A DNA stretch of 64,000 nucleotides, from positions 1-64,000 of the forward strand of contig NZ_KB907933.1 of assembly GCF_000382285.1 (NCBI RefSeq). Direction: 5' to 3'. Made by a program: the position numbers and the translations under genes. The notes beneath the pieces were generated by a model. That model worked only from the letters and a program-made list of their open reading frames with translations, was not told the DNA's origin and searched no databases. Positions 21,734 through 30,549 of this stretch are shown one piece after another. Positions within the stretch are counted from its first letter, which is position 1. Every line of letters starts with the position of its first letter. The DNA is from Solimonas variicoloris DSM 15731 (lineage in GTDB: Bacteria > Pseudomonadota > Gammaproteobacteria > Nevskiales > Nevskiaceae).

Positions 21734-23659
21734 TCATCGTCCGTCCAGCGTGTAGGCGACGACCGCGTCGCCGACTTCGGTGCCGAGTGCGCCATGGCCG
21801 CCGGCCGCGATCACCAGATACTGCGGGCCGCCGGCACGCACGCGATAGCTGATCGGCACTGCGGTGCCGGCGTAGGGCAGCACGTCGCGCCACAGCTCGC
21901 GGCCGTCGGCGGCGTCGAAGGCGCGCAGGTAGCGGTCCATCGTCGCGGCGACGAAGACCAGGCCGCCGGCGGTCTGCATCGAGCCGCCCGAGTTCGGCGT
22001 GCCGGTCTCGAAGCGGTCGCCGAACGGCGCCATGCCGTGCAGATTGCCGAGCGGCCGCTCCCAGAGCCGTTCGCCGCTGTCGAGGTCGATCGCCACCAGC
22101 CTGCCCCACGGTGGCGGCACGCACGGCGTCTTCAGCGGCGACAGGAACGGCGCGCGCTCGACCACGTACGGCGTGCCTTCCTGCGGATTGACGCCGACCA
22201 GATCGCTGCCGTCGCCGGCGCCGCGGTACTGCGCGCGCGGCACCAGTCGGATCACGAACGGCGCGACCTGCAGGTTGACGATCATGCGCCGCCGCACCGG
22301 ATCGACCGACACCGAACCCCAGTTGATGCCGCCGCCGAGGCCCGGATATTCGAGCGTGCCCTGCAGCGACGGCGGCGTGAACACGCCGCGATAGTCGAGC
22401 GCGTCGAACGCGGCCTGACACTTGCCCTTGTCCCAGAAGGTCAGACCCCAGAGCGCGTCGCGCTGCAGGTGCAGCGGATGCAGCGGCGCCGGCCGGGTCG
22501 GAAACGGCTGCGTCGGCGAGACGTACTCGCCCGGCACCGTCGACGCCGGCACCGGCCGCTCCTCGACCGGGAACAGCGGCCGGCCGCTGAGACGGTCGAG
22601 CAGGAACACGAAGCCGAGCTTGGTCGCGGCGATCAGCGCCGGCGTGCGGCCGCGGTGCAGATAGGTGACCGGCTGCGCGGCGAGATCGTAGTCCCACAGA
22701 TCGTGGTGCACGGTCTGGAAGTGCCAGGCCGACTGGCCGCTGCGCGCATCGAGCGCGACGACCGACTCGCCGTAGTAGTCGAGATCGCGGCGCTCGGCGC
22801 CGCCGTAGTGGTCCGGCGCGGCGCTGCCGGTCGGCACGAAGATCAGGTGATGCTCCGGATCGGACGACAGCAGCGCCCAGGCGTTCGGCGTGCCCGGCGT
22901 CAGCGTCGCGCCGCGCGCGATGTCGGCGGCCGTCACCGCCTTCATCGTCGGCGGCACCGAGTCCCAGACCCAGCGCAGCGCGCCGCTGCGCGCGTCCCAG
23001 GCGCGGATGCCGCCGCCCGGCGCGTTCGTGCGCTGGCCGTCCTTGACGAAGGCGCCGGTGACGACCAGATCGTCGATCAGCAGCGGCGCCGAGGTCGCGT
23101 AGTACTCGGCCTCGCGCAGCGCGCCGAGTCCCAGCCTGAGATCGACGCCGCCGTCGCGGCCGAAGCCGGCGCAGGGTTTGCCGCTGCGCGCGTCAACGGC
23201 GAGCAGACGCGCGTCAAGCGTCGCCTCGTAAATGCGCTCGGCGCAGGCCGCGCCGGCCGCCGCGGAGGCGTCGCGCCAGTAGGCGACGCCGCGGCAGACC
23301 GGCGCGTAGACGCCGCGGAGATCGACTTTCGGATCGTGCGTCCAGCGCTCGCGGCCGGTCTCGGCGTCGAGCGCGACGATGCGGTTGTACGGCGTGCAGA
23401 AATACAGCGTGCCGTCGATCATCAGCGGCGTCGCCTCGAACGCGGTCGCGCCGTGCACGGCATTGCCCTTCGAGAAATCGCCGTGCCGGTAGGTCCACTT
23501 CGGCTTGAGCCGGCGCACGTTGTCGGCGCGGATGTCGGCGAGCGGCGAATAGCGCTGGCCGCCCGGCGTGTTGCCGATCTGCGGCCACTGCGCCGTTTCC
23601 TCGCCACGGGCGCCGGCGGCGACGCAGAGCAGCGCGAGTGCGGCGAGCAGGCGCCTCAT
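21734..23659 (-). CDS. PQQ-dependent dehydrogenase (quinoprotein, periplasmic)
   Basis: 641 residues with a short signal peptide (MRRLLAALALLCVAAGARG). It has the eight-bladed PQQ propeller pattern: QIGNTPGGQRYSPLADI at the mature start, repeated LDAETGRERW-type W motifs, WHFQTVHHDLWDYDLAAQP and GGxFVAATMDRYLRAFDAADG near the end, as in the glucose/quinate dehydrogenase branch but without its N-terminal membrane domain. Likely oxidises an alcohol group, possibly a sterol hydroxyl, in the periplasm. Its ATG overlaps the stop of the dehydrogenase gene upstream by four bases, so it is translationally coupled. No PQQ biosynthesis genes are in the window. Confidence 0.88.
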   Translation of the reverse strand: MRRLLAALALLCVAAGARGEETAQWPQIGNTPGGQRYSPLADIRADNVRRLKPKWTYRHGDFSKGNAVHGATAFEATPLMIDGTLYFCTPYNRIVALDAETGRERWTHDPKVDLRGVYAPVCRGVAYWRDASAAAGAACAERIYEATLDARLLAVDARSGKPCAGFGRDGGVDLRLGLGALREAEYYATSAPLLIDDLVVTGAFVKDGQRTNAPGGGIRAWDARSGALRWVWDSVPPTMKAVTAADIARGATLTPGTPNAWALLSSDPEHHLIFVPTGSAAPDHYGGAERRDLDYYGESVVALDARSGQSAWHFQTVHHDLWDYDLAAQPVTYLHRGRTPALIAATKLGFVFLLDRLSGRPLFPVEERPVPASTVPGEYVSPTQPFPTRPAPLHPLHLQRDALWGLTFWDKGKCQAAFDALDYRGVFTPPSLQGTLEYPGLGGGINWGSVSVDPVRRRMIVNLQVAPFVIRLVPRAQYRGAGDGSDLVGVNPQEGTPYVVERAPFLSPLKTPCVPPPWGRLVAIDLDSGERLWERPLGNLHGMAPFGDRFETGTPNSGGSMQTAGGLVFVAATMDRYLRAFDAADGRELWRDVLPYAGTAVPISYRVRAGGPQYLVIAAGGHGALGTEVGDAVVAYTLDGR

Positions 23660-24498
23660 GTCGCGTCGCCGGCGAACACGCGCTCGATCAGCGTGCGCAG
23701 CCGCGCCGTCGCCGGCAGCTCGACGCCGAGCGCCACCGCGCTCTGCAGCGCCGCGTCGAGGTCCTTGGCGGCGAGTGCCGCGAACGGCCCGAAGGCTTGG
23801 CGCCGCGCGTCGCCGCCGCGTGCCGCGAGCGCCTCGCGATTGCCGTGGAAGGCTTCCATCTGCGGCGTGACCACGCCGTTGGCGCGGCCGACCTCGATCA
23901 GCAGCCGCGGATCGAGACCGGCGGCGCGCGCCAGACGCGTGCCCTCGTCGAGCGCCGCGAACGCGGCGTAGCTCATCAGGTTGTTGCAGAGCTTGAGGGC
24001 GATGCCGCAGCCGAGCGGCCCGGCGTGCACGATCTTGCCCGCCCAGGCCGACAGCACCGGCCGCAGCCGTTCGAGCAGCCGGTCGCTGCCGCCGACCATC
24101 GCGCACAGCGTCGCCGCCTCGGCGCCGGCGGCACCGCCGGTGATCGGCGCGTCGACGACGTGAACGCGCCGCGCCTCGGCCTCGCCCGCCCAGCGCAGCA
24201 GCGCCGCCTGCGTCACCGTGCTGTGCACGGCGACGATCGCGTCGGGACGCAAATGCTCGAGCAGGCCGTCGGCGCCGTACAGCAGCGCCTCGACGTCGTC
24301 ATCGTCGCGCACGCACAGGCCGACGATGCGGCACTGCGCAGCCAGCTCGCGCGGCGGCGCCGCCTGCGCGCCGAGCGCGACCAGCTCGGCGAGCGGCGCC
24401 GGCGCCAGATCGTGCACGTACAGCGGCTCGCCGAGCTTGAGCAGGTGCCGCGCCATCGGCTTGCCGATGTTGCCGAGACCGATGAAGCCGATACCCAT
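23656..24498 (-). CDS. 3-hydroxyisobutyrate dehydrogenase-family oxidoreductase
   Basis: 280 residues. N-terminal Rossmann motif GFIGLGNIGKPMA, the VDAPITGGAAGAEAATL substrate-binding motif and a catalytic Lys in GCGIALKLCNNLM; all-alpha C-terminal domain. Reaction class: NAD(P)-dependent oxidation of a beta-hydroxyacid or reduction of the semialdehyde. Within the steroid operon the substrate is probably not hydroxyisobutyrate. Overlaps the PQQ gene by four bases and lies 20 bases after the SDR. Confidence 0.88.
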   Translation of the reverse strand: MGIGFIGLGNIGKPMARHLLKLGEPLYVHDLAPAPLAELVALGAQAAPPRELAAQCRIVGLCVRDDDDVEALLYGADGLLEHLRPDAIVAVHSTVTQAALLRWAGEAEARRVHVVDAPITGGAAGAEAATLCAMVGGSDRLLERLRPVLSAWAGKIVHAGPLGCGIALKLCNNLMSYAAFAALDEGTRLARAAGLDPRLLIEVGRANGVVTPQMEAFHGNREALAARGGDARRQAFGPFAALAAKDLDAALQSAVALGVELPATARLRTLIERVFAGDAT

Positions 24499-24518
24499 CG
24501 CGATGCTCCGATCCGGCT

Positions 24519-25325
24519 TCAGCCGGCGACCTGTTCCGGCTTCCAGTCGCTTTCGAGCAGCTTCGGCGTCGGCACGTTCGGCCGCAGCTCGATGAACTCG
24601 ATGGCGACGCCCGGCGGCAGCTCGAAGCAGTTGGCGATCGCCTCGCCGACCACGTCCGGCTGTACCGCGCCGTCGAACTGCGGACCCTTCTCGAGCCAGG
24701 CCGCCATCGCTTCCGGCAGCGCCGCCGGATCGAAGTTGGCGACGCTGCCGGTCGCCACCGCGCCGGGGCTGAACAGCGTGACCATGATGCCGTCGCGCTT
24801 GACCTCGCCGCGCAGCTCGCGCGTGAACTGGTCGAGCGCCGCCTTGGCCGCCGAGTACAGCGCCATGTGCGCGAACTCGTTGTCGTGGCGCACGCTGGCC
24901 GACGACAGATTGACAATGCGGCCGCCGCCGGCCGCGCGCAGCGGCGCGATCGCCAGCTGGCAGGCGAACACGGCGCTGAGGAAATTGAGGTCGACGAGCT
25001 TGCGCACCTCGTCCTCCGGCATCTGCTCGATGCGGCGCGCGAACTGGAAGCCGACGTTGTTGACCAGACCGTCGAGCCGGCCCCAGCGCGCGACGACGGC
25101 GGCGAAGGCGCCGGCCAGCGCGGCGCGGTCGCTGACGTCGACGGCGAGCGCCAGCGCGCGGTCCGGATCGAAGCCGGCCAGCGCTTCCTGCAACGCCGCC
25201 TCACCGCGCGCGAGCAGCGCGACGCGGGCGCCGCGCGCGGCGAGCGCGCGGGCGGTCGCCAGGCCGATGCCCTTGGACGCGCCGGTGACGACGATGACCT
25301 GGTCCTGCACGCGCGATGCGTTCAT
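24519..25325 (-). CDS. Short-chain dehydrogenase/reductase (SDR)
   Basis: 268 residues, classical SDR. Cofactor motif TGASKGIGLATA (residues about 14-25), NNVGFQ, Ser in NLSSASVRH, and the YSAAK catalytic pair. GGAGAA site seven bases before ATG 25325. Likely a hydroxysteroid or hydroxyacyl-CoA dehydrogenase given its neighbours; the sequence alone does not fix the substrate. Starts 24 bases downstream of the second SDR's stop codon in the same operon. Confidence 0.9.
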   Translation of the reverse strand: MNASRVQDQVIVVTGASKGIGLATARALAARGARVALLARGEAALQEALAGFDPDRALALAVDVSDRAALAGAFAAVVARWGRLDGLVNNVGFQFARRIEQMPEDEVRKLVDLNFLSAVFACQLAIAPLRAAGGGRIVNLSSASVRHDNEFAHMALYSAAKAALDQFTRELRGEVKRDGIMVTLFSPGAVATGSVANFDPAALPEAMAAWLEKGPQFDGAVQPDVVGEAIANCFELPPGVAIEFIELRPNVPTPKLLESDWKPEQVAG

Positions 25326-25348
25326 GTCTTCGTTCTCCGTGGCGCGCG

Positions 25349-26092
25349 TCAGGCGCGCATCAGCTGGCCGCCGTCGACGTTCATGACCAGACCGGTGACC
25401 CAGTCGGCGTCGTCGGACAGCAGGAACAGCAGCGCCTTGAGCAGATCGTCCGGCGTGCCGAGCCGGCCGAGCGGCATCTGCGCCACCATCGCGTCGAGAT
25501 ACGGCTGCGGCACCTTGTCGCGCAGCGCCTGCGTGTCGGTCGGCCCGGGCGCGATGGCGTTGACGCGTATGCCCTTGTGCCCGAGCTCGCGCGCCAGCAC
25601 GCAGGTGATGCCGTTCACCGCGAGCTTGGTGATCGAGTAGTAGTCGATGTTCATCCAGGCCGCGGTCGAGGACTGGTTGACGATCGCCGCGCCGCGTTTC
25701 AGATACGGCGCGACGGCGCGCGTCATCACCACCGCGCCGAGCATGTTCACGGCGATCACCTTGTTCAGGTAGCCGAGATCGACGCTCATCAGCGGGTTGA
25801 ACTCCAGCGAGCCGAACAGCGCGGCGTTGTTGACCAGATAGTCGATGCCACCGAACGCGTCGACCGCCTGCCGCGCGAGGGCCTGCGCCGAGGCCTCGCT
25901 GGACACGTCGACGGCGGCGAACAGCGCCTTGCCGCCGGCCTGGCCGATCGCCTCAGCGACGCGCCGGCCCTGCGCCGCGTTGATGTCGGCGACGACGACC
26001 GCGCAGCCGAGCCCGGCCAGGCCGCGCGCATAGCCCTCGCCGATGCCCTGGCCGGCGCCGGTGACGATGACCACCTTGTCCTTGAAGTCCAT
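25349..26092 (-). CDS. Short-chain dehydrogenase/reductase (SDR)
   Basis: 247 residues, classical SDR. TGAGQGIGEGYA at the N-terminus, NNAALFG, Ser in VNQSSTAAW, YYSITK catalytic Tyr/Lys, and the PGPTDT and NVDGGQLM end typical of family members acting on 3- or 17-hydroxysteroids and cyclic alcohols. GAGGAA precedes the ATG. Operon neighbour of the ferredoxin (60 bases upstream) and the other SDR; a ring hydroxyl dehydrogenase is likely (inference). Confidence 0.9.
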   Translation of the reverse strand: MDFKDKVVIVTGAGQGIGEGYARGLAGLGCAVVVADINAAQGRRVAEAIGQAGGKALFAAVDVSSEASAQALARQAVDAFGGIDYLVNNAALFGSLEFNPLMSVDLGYLNKVIAVNMLGAVVMTRAVAPYLKRGAAIVNQSSTAAWMNIDYYSITKLAVNGITCVLARELGHKGIRVNAIAPGPTDTQALRDKVPQPYLDAMVAQMPLGRLGTPDDLLKALLFLLSDDADWVTGLVMNVDGGQLMRA

Positions 26093-26152
26093 GCGTCGCG
26101 TTTCCTCGTTGCGGTATCCGTCGTGTCGTCTTGTCAGAAGGCTGCGGCTGGC

Positions 26153-26479
26153 TCAGCCGGCGTTGCCGTCGGCAGGCAAGCCGACTTCGAGGCCGTCCAT
26201 CGCGGCGCTGATCGCGATCTGGCAGCCAAGCCGGCTGTTCGACCGGCGCAGCGCCAGACCGTCGAGGATCTGCCGCTCGCCGTCGGCCGGCGGCGGCAGA
26301 CGCTCGATCCACTCCGCCGGCAGGTAGCAGTGGCAGGTCGCGCAGGAGCAGATGCCGCCGCACATGCCGACGACGCCCGGCACCATGTTCAGCGTCGCGC
26401 CTTCCATCAGGTTCATCTGTGGATCGACGTCGACCGTGTGGCGCGTGCCGTCGTGCTCGATATAGGTGATCGCAACCAT
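26153..26479 (-). CDS. Adrenodoxin-type 2Fe-2S ferredoxin
   Basis: 108 residues. Cluster ligands C40-x5-C46-x2-C49 and C86 (GMCGGICSCATCHCYLP and RLGCQI) in the vertebrate-type ferredoxin spacing used by bacterial class I P450 systems. An extra Cys44 and Cys51 lie within the loop. It probably feeds electrons to the P450s at 47.7-50.5 kb or the Rieske oxygenase; no dedicated ferredoxin reductase is in the window. Operon member between the aldehyde dehydrogenase and an SDR. Confidence 0.93.
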   Translation of the reverse strand: MVAITYIEHDGTRHTVDVDPQMNLMEGATLNMVPGVVGMCGGICSCATCHCYLPAEWIERLPPPADGERQILDGLALRRSNSRLGCQIAISAAMDGLEVGLPADGNAG

Positions 26480-26522
26480 CGCTTCGTCTCTCTCCGATGC
26501 CTGTGTGCGCTGCGGCCGAAAC

Positions 26523-28025
26523 TCAGGCCGGCACCGCCACGGTCTTGATCTGCAGGTATTCCTCGAAGCCCTGCACGCCCATCTCGCGGCCGATGCCGCT
26601 CTGCTTGTAGCCGCCGAACGGCGCGTCGGGCGCGAAGAAGTTCGCGCCGTTGACGTTCAGCGTGCCGGTGCGGATGCGCCGCGCCAGCCGCAGCGCGCGC
26701 CCGGCATCGGCGGAGACGATCGCGCCCGACAGGCCGTAGATCGAGTCGTTGGCGATGCGCACCGCGTCGTCGTCGTCGTCATAGGGGATCGCCACCAGCA
26801 CCGGGCCGAAGATTTCCTCCTGCGCGATGCGCATGTCGTTGCGCACGTCGGCGAACAGCGTCGGCTCGACCCAGTAGCCGCGCGTCAGGCCGGCCGGCAC
26901 GCCGCCGCCGCAGACCAGGCGCGCGCCCTCGCGCCGGCCGGTCTCGATGTAGTCGAGCACGCGGCGCCGCTGCCGCTCGCTGACCAGCGGCCCCATGATC
27001 TGCTGCGGCGCGTACTGGTCGCCCGGCCGCACGTACGCGAACATCGCCTTGAGCGTTTCGATGCCTTCTTCGTAGCGCGACTTCGGCAGCAGAATGCGCG
27101 TCGGCAGCGCGCAACCCTGGCCAGCGTGGTAGCAGACGCCGAGCCCGGACAGCAGCGCCGTCGAAAAATCGGCGTCGTCGAGAATGATGTTCGCCGACTT
27201 GCCGCCGAGTTCGAGGAAGACTTTCTTCACGGTTTCGGCGGCGGCGGCCATGATGCGGCGGCCGGTCGGCGTCGAGCCGGTGAACGAGATCATGTCGATG
27301 CGCGGATCGCGGCACAGCTTCTCGCCGATCGCGGCCGGATCGGACGAGGTCAGCACGTTGAACACGCCGGCCGGGATGTCGGTCTGCTCGGCGACGAGCT
27401 TGCCGAGCAGCGTCGCCGTCCACGGCGTCTCGGGCGCCGACTTGAGCACCACCGTGCAGCCGGCGGCCAGCGCCGGCACGACCTTCGCCATGTTGATCTG
27501 GAACGGGAAGTTCCACGGCGAGATCGCGGCGACCACGCCGGCCGGCTCGCGCCAGACGAGGCGCCGGCTCGGCACGCCCATGTTGGCGGTGACCGGCAGC
27601 TCGCTGTCCCAGGCGTAGCGCGCCATCAGCTCGATCACGTAATCGAGGATGCCGATCGGGCCGTCGCCCTGCGGGCCGTTCTCGGTGATCGCCATCGGCG
27701 CGCCGGTTTCGGCGACGACCTGCGCGCGCAGCGCGGGCGCGCTGGCGCGCAGCGCGTCGCGCAGCTGCATCAGACAGCGCCGGCGCAGCGCGCGGTCGGC
27801 GGCCCAGACGCCGGCGTCGAAGGCGCGGCGCGCGGCGGCGATCGCCAGCTCGGCATCGTCGAGCCCGGCGTCGGCGACCTCGCCGATCACGGCCTCGGTG
27901 GCCGGATCGACGTTGGCGTAACGCCTGCCGGAGCGCGCCGCGACGAGGCGGCCGTCGATCAGCAGGCGCGCTTCGCCGGCGGTGGCGGACGCCGCGGCCG
28001 GCGCGGCGGTGGGGTCCAGGTTCAT
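26523..28025 (-). CDS. Aldehyde dehydrogenase (NAD(P)-dependent)
   Basis: 500 residues, normal length. PWNFP near residue 170, cofactor-site SFTGSTPTGRRI near 247, general base Glu272 in LELGGKS, nucleophile Cys305 in AGQGCALPTR, and EEIFGPV near the C-terminus. Oxidises an aldehyde to the acid; with P450s in the cluster, a steroid side-chain C26/C27 aldehyde is a natural candidate. GGAG upstream of ATG 28025. The EXPERA-like gene lies 28 bases upstream. Confidence 0.94.
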   Translation of the reverse strand: MNLDPTAAPAAASATAGEARLLIDGRLVAARSGRRYANVDPATEAVIGEVADAGLDDAELAIAAARRAFDAGVWAADRALRRRCLMQLRDALRASAPALRAQVVAETGAPMAITENGPQGDGPIGILDYVIELMARYAWDSELPVTANMGVPSRRLVWREPAGVVAAISPWNFPFQINMAKVVPALAAGCTVVLKSAPETPWTATLLGKLVAEQTDIPAGVFNVLTSSDPAAIGEKLCRDPRIDMISFTGSTPTGRRIMAAAAETVKKVFLELGGKSANIILDDADFSTALLSGLGVCYHAGQGCALPTRILLPKSRYEEGIETLKAMFAYVRPGDQYAPQQIMGPLVSERQRRRVLDYIETGRREGARLVCGGGVPAGLTRGYWVEPTLFADVRNDMRIAQEEIFGPVLVAIPYDDDDDAVRIANDSIYGLSGAIVSADAGRALRLARRIRTGTLNVNGANFFAPDAPFGGYKQSGIGREMGVQGFEEYLQIKTVAVPA

Positions 28026-28053
28026 GGCGGGAACTCCGGAGGCGGTGGACGGA

Positions 28054-28548
28054 TCAGGCGGCGCGCGGCCGCAGCAGGTGCAGGCGCAGCATCAGCAGGC
28101 CGAAGATGACCAGCCACAGGCCGTTGAAGATCACCACCGGCACGATCTGCGCGCCGGTCTGGCGATACGTCAGCAGCTCCCAGATCAGATAGAAGCCGAT
28201 CGCGTACGTCATCATCCCGGCCATGAAGGTCGCGAGGCCGCGATACCAGCGGCGATCCTGACGTCCGGCGGCGAAGACGATCAGCGACAGCACGTAGAAC
28301 CACGAGAAGAAGAACATGTCGAGCTCGTTGACGAGGCGCAGCCACAGCGGCGCGTCGACGTAGATCGGCTCGACCTGCACGTAGCCGAGCCAGGCGCGGC
28401 CGATCCAGCTCGCGCCGCAAGGCCCATCGATGCCGAGCTTCAGGCCGTCCCAGCCGCAGCCGAACACGAACAGCGGCGCGTAGACCAGCGACATGAAGCT
28501 GGTGAACAGGAACAGCATGATCAGCAGTCGGTCCAGCCAGCGTGACAT
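28054..28548 (-). CDS. EXPERA-domain-like four-helix membrane protein (emopamil-binding-protein type)
   Basis: 164 residues with four predicted membrane helices. The arrangement resembles the EXPERA family: acidic residues in helix 2 (LVNELDMFFF), an aromatic/acid helix 3 (AIGFYLIWELLTY) and a final helix with IFNGLWLVIFGLL, comparable with the NALWLV helix of human EBP, the delta-8 to delta-7 sterol isomerase. First gene of the nine-gene minus-strand steroid operon; GGGAGAA precedes the ATG. A sterol double-bond isomerase or a sterol-binding membrane protein is plausible. The family call rests on pattern, not on a search. Confidence 0.6.
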   Translation of the reverse strand: MSRWLDRLLIMLFLFTSFMSLVYAPLFVFGCGWDGLKLGIDGPCGASWIGRAWLGYVQVEPIYVDAPLWLRLVNELDMFFFSWFYVLSLIVFAAGRQDRRWYRGLATFMAGMMTYAIGFYLIWELLTYRQTGAQIVPVVIFNGLWLVIFGLLMLRLHLLRPRAA

Positions 28549-28588
28549 GCGGCGCTTCTCCCTGTTCCTGTAAACCCCAATGAAGGCC

Positions 28589-28664
28589 CGTCATTGCGAG
28601 CGCAGCGAAGCCATCCAGTCCGCAGCCAGATCCGGCACGTCGCCTGCGGCGCCTCGCGATGACG
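28589..28664. repeat. Dispersed palindromic repeat, copy A (short)
   Basis: Bounded by CGTCATTGCGAG and CTCGCGATGACG, which are near-perfect inverted ends. Internal sequence is shared with the copies at 30182, 30326 and 32553 (CGTCGCCTGCGGCGCCTCGC). Lies between the divergent EXPERA-like and Rieske genes. Confidence 0.75.
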
Positions 28665-28721
28665 TCGGCCGAAGATTCACGCCGACGCCGATACGCATTC
28701 ATCCCCCGTTTGGAGGACGAG

Positions 28722-28742
28722 TTGCAAACCATGCGCTTGCAA
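28722..28742 (+). promoter_or_regulatory. Candidate operator upstream of the Rieske oxygenase gene
   Basis: Two TTGCAA hexamers (28722-28727 and 28737-28742) nine bases apart. The right part, ATGCGCTTGCAA, is identical to 12 bases upstream of the second P450 gene in the same orientation relative to the gene. It lies about 54 bases before the Rieske start codon and between divergent operons, so it could control both. Confidence 0.5.
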
Positions 28743-28795
28743 TGTTTTGTGCGACATCCGGCGGCCACGCGGCCACCGTGCAGACGGAGACGAAG

Positions 28796-29980
28796 ATGGA
28801 AGGCAATCGGCATGGCGGCGATCTGAACTACGCCGCGGATACCCTGAAGCAGTCGTCGGCCTCGACCGTGCAGCGCAACCTGCAGACCATCCCGCGCCTC
28901 GCCGACGGCGCGCCGCGCTATGCGCGCGGCTGGCACATGGTCGGCTGGAGCGACGAGTTCCCGCAGGGCCAGGTGGTGCCGCGCGACTACTTCGGCATGC
29001 GCCTGGCGTTCTATCGCGGCGACGACGGCCGGGTTCGCTGCCTCGATGCGTTCTGTCCGCATCTCGGCGCCGATCTGTCGGCCGGCAAGGTCATCGGCAA
29101 CGCGCTGCAGTGCCCGTTCCACAACTGGCAGTACGACGGCGGCGGCCAGTGCGTGAAGATTCCGTACTGCGACAAGATCCCGGGCCGGGCGAAGACGCGC
29201 GCGTTCGAAACGCGCGAGATGAACGACACGGTGCTGATCTGGTTCGATCCCGAACTCGGCCCGCCGGACTACGAGATCCCGCCGCTCGCCGATTACTCGC
29301 CGGCCGATGCAGTCGATTCGAAAGGCTGGACGCGCGGCTGGCGGCGCTTCCGCATCACCATCAAGACGCATCCGCGCGAGGTGATCGAGAACACCGTCGA
29401 CAAAGGCCATCTGCTGCCGATCCACGGCTACGATGTCGACCGCTGGCTGCCGATCTGGAACGGCCACATGACCGGCGAGCTGATGTGGGGCACGCACACG
29501 CGTCTGGCCGCCGACGTCCGGGACGACAAGCTCTACGTGCGCTCTGTGACCTACGGCCCCGCGTACCAGTACACCTGGCAGACGCAGGACTCGCGGCTGT
29601 TCGACTCGGCGATCCTCACCGCCTGGTGCCCGGTCGACGAGAACACGCTGGAATACTGGTTCGGCGTCATCGTCAAAGCCAACGCCGCCGAGTTTCCGCC
29701 GGAAGCGCTCGAAACCGCGGCGCAGGGCTACTGCGAGGCCTCGTACGACGCCTTCATGGAAGACGTCTACATCTGGGAGCGCAAGCTCTACCGTCCGGAG
29801 CCGACGCTGTGCGCGAACGACGGGCCGATCGCCAAGCTGCGGCGCTGGTACGCGCAGTTCTACACCGACCGCAAGGATCTGCCGGCACCGTTTCGCAACA
29901 ACAACCACCACTGGACCGTGCACGACCTGCGCGACCGCCGCGCCGAGGTCGTCGCCGCCCAGGACGAGGCGCTGGCCTGA
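28796..29980 (+). CDS. Rieske non-heme iron oxygenase, KshA/SdmA-like
   Basis: 394 residues. Rieske 2Fe-2S ligands C87-x-H89 and C106-x2-H109 (FCPHLGAD and LQCPFHNW); mononuclear iron ligands D202-x2-H205-x4-H210 (VDKGHLLPIH), the spacing of 3-ketosteroid 9-alpha-hydroxylase KshA and related steroid oxygenases. KshA with KstD opens ring B; the sterol C-4 demethylase SdmA belongs to the same broad group and is a real alternative given the sterol-isomerase-like neighbours. The ATG at 28796 has GGAG six bases upstream. A rubredoxin follows by 21 bases; no KshB-type reductase is in the window. Confidence 0.85.
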   Translation: MEGNRHGGDLNYAADTLKQSSASTVQRNLQTIPRLADGAPRYARGWHMVGWSDEFPQGQVVPRDYFGMRLAFYRGDDGRVRCLDAFCPHLGADLSAGKVIGNALQCPFHNWQYDGGGQCVKIPYCDKIPGRAKTRAFETREMNDTVLIWFDPELGPPDYEIPPLADYSPADAVDSKGWTRGWRRFRITIKTHPREVIENTVDKGHLLPIHGYDVDRWLPIWNGHMTGELMWGTHTRLAADVRDDKLYVRSVTYGPAYQYTWQTQDSRLFDSAILTAWCPVDENTLEYWFGVIVKANAAEFPPEALETAAQGYCEASYDAFMEDVYIWERKLYRPEPTLCANDGPIAKLRRWYAQFYTDRKDLPAPFRNNNHHWTVHDLRDRRAEVVAAQDEALA

Positions 29981-30001
29981 CCCTGCGAAAGGACGAAGCC
30001 G

Positions 30002-30163
30002 ATGGCGAAGTGGGAGTGCACGATCTGCGGCGATGTCTACGACGAAGCCGCAGGAGACCCGGAGCGCGGGATCGCGCCCGGCACGCGCTGGGAAGACGTG
30101 CCGGAGGACTGGGTCTGCCCGGATTGCGGCGCGGCCAAGGACAGCTTCGAACGGATCGCCTAG
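30002..30163 (+). CDS. Rubredoxin
   Basis: 53 residues starting [20 protein letters not shown]. Two iron-binding CxxCG loops, CTICG and CPDCG, with the family [15 protein letters not shown] block. Soluble one-electron carrier; here directly after the Rieske oxygenase, so it may replace or supplement its reductase chain. Its TAG stop codon is followed immediately by GGAAGGTCTG, the end of a MITE-like repeat, so insertion of the repeat may have supplied or kept the stop. Confidence 0.95.
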   Translation: MAKWECTICGDVYDEAAGDPERGIAPGTRWEDVPEDWVCPDCGAAKDSFERIA

Positions 30164-30305
30164 GGAAGGTCTGCAGAACGCCGTCATCGCGAGGCTGCGC
30201 CGGCCGCGGCGATCCAGACGCATCGCTTGCGCAGGGCATTGCTGGATGGCTTCGTCGCCTGCGGCGCCTCGCCAAGACGGAGCAGGGCTTATTCAGACCT
30301 TCCCC
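30161..30305 (+). mobile_element. MITE-like repeat, copy B
   Basis: About 145 bp. Outer ends GGGAAGGTCTG and CAGACCTTCCC are inverted repeats; inside lie CGTCATCGCGAGG and GCGCCTCGCCAAGACG (30182-30279). No coding capacity. The left edge abuts the rubredoxin stop codon. The internal sequence TGGATGGCTTCGTCGCCTGC is shared with copies C and D. Confidence 0.8.
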
Positions 30306-30317
30306 GGGGAAGGTCTG
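30294..30317. repeat. 24-bp perfect palindrome at the junction of two MITE-like copies
   Basis: CAGACCTTCCCC followed by its exact complement. It is formed by the right end of copy B meeting the left end of copy C head to tail, and would make a very stable cruciform or RNA hairpin. Confidence 0.85.
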
Positions 30318-30430
30318 CAGAACGCCGTCATCGCGAGGCCGCGCAGCGGCCGTGGCGATCCAGGGACGCCACCGGCGTCGTGCGCGGCTGGATGGCTTCG
30401 TCGCCTGCGGCGCCTCGCCATGACGATGGA
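30306..30430 (+). mobile_element. MITE-like repeat, copy C
   Basis: Starts GGGGAAGGTCTG and carries the internal inverted repeat from CGTCATCGCGAGG to GCCATGACG (30326-30425). Same internal sequence as copy B, with a different central spacer. The right outer end is degraded compared with copy B. Confidence 0.75.
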
Positions 30431-30549
30431 TCTTTTCAGTGCTTCCCGAGTGCCGTGCGCGCAGTGGCGCGCCTGCGCCGATCCCGTGGTACGCGGCCGC
30501 GCCGGCAGGCCCGAGCCGATCCTTCAGAACCCTCATCGCCGGAGCGCGC

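Noticed and set aside
28722-28742. Mycobacterial KstR operator
   Set aside because: The remembered KstR pattern (AACnnGTT-type palindrome) does not match; the TTGCAA pair is a different motif.
30164-30430. CRISPR-like array from the repeated segments after rubredoxin
   Set aside because: The copies are over 100 bp long with inverted ends and no regular spacers; they are MITE-like repeats.
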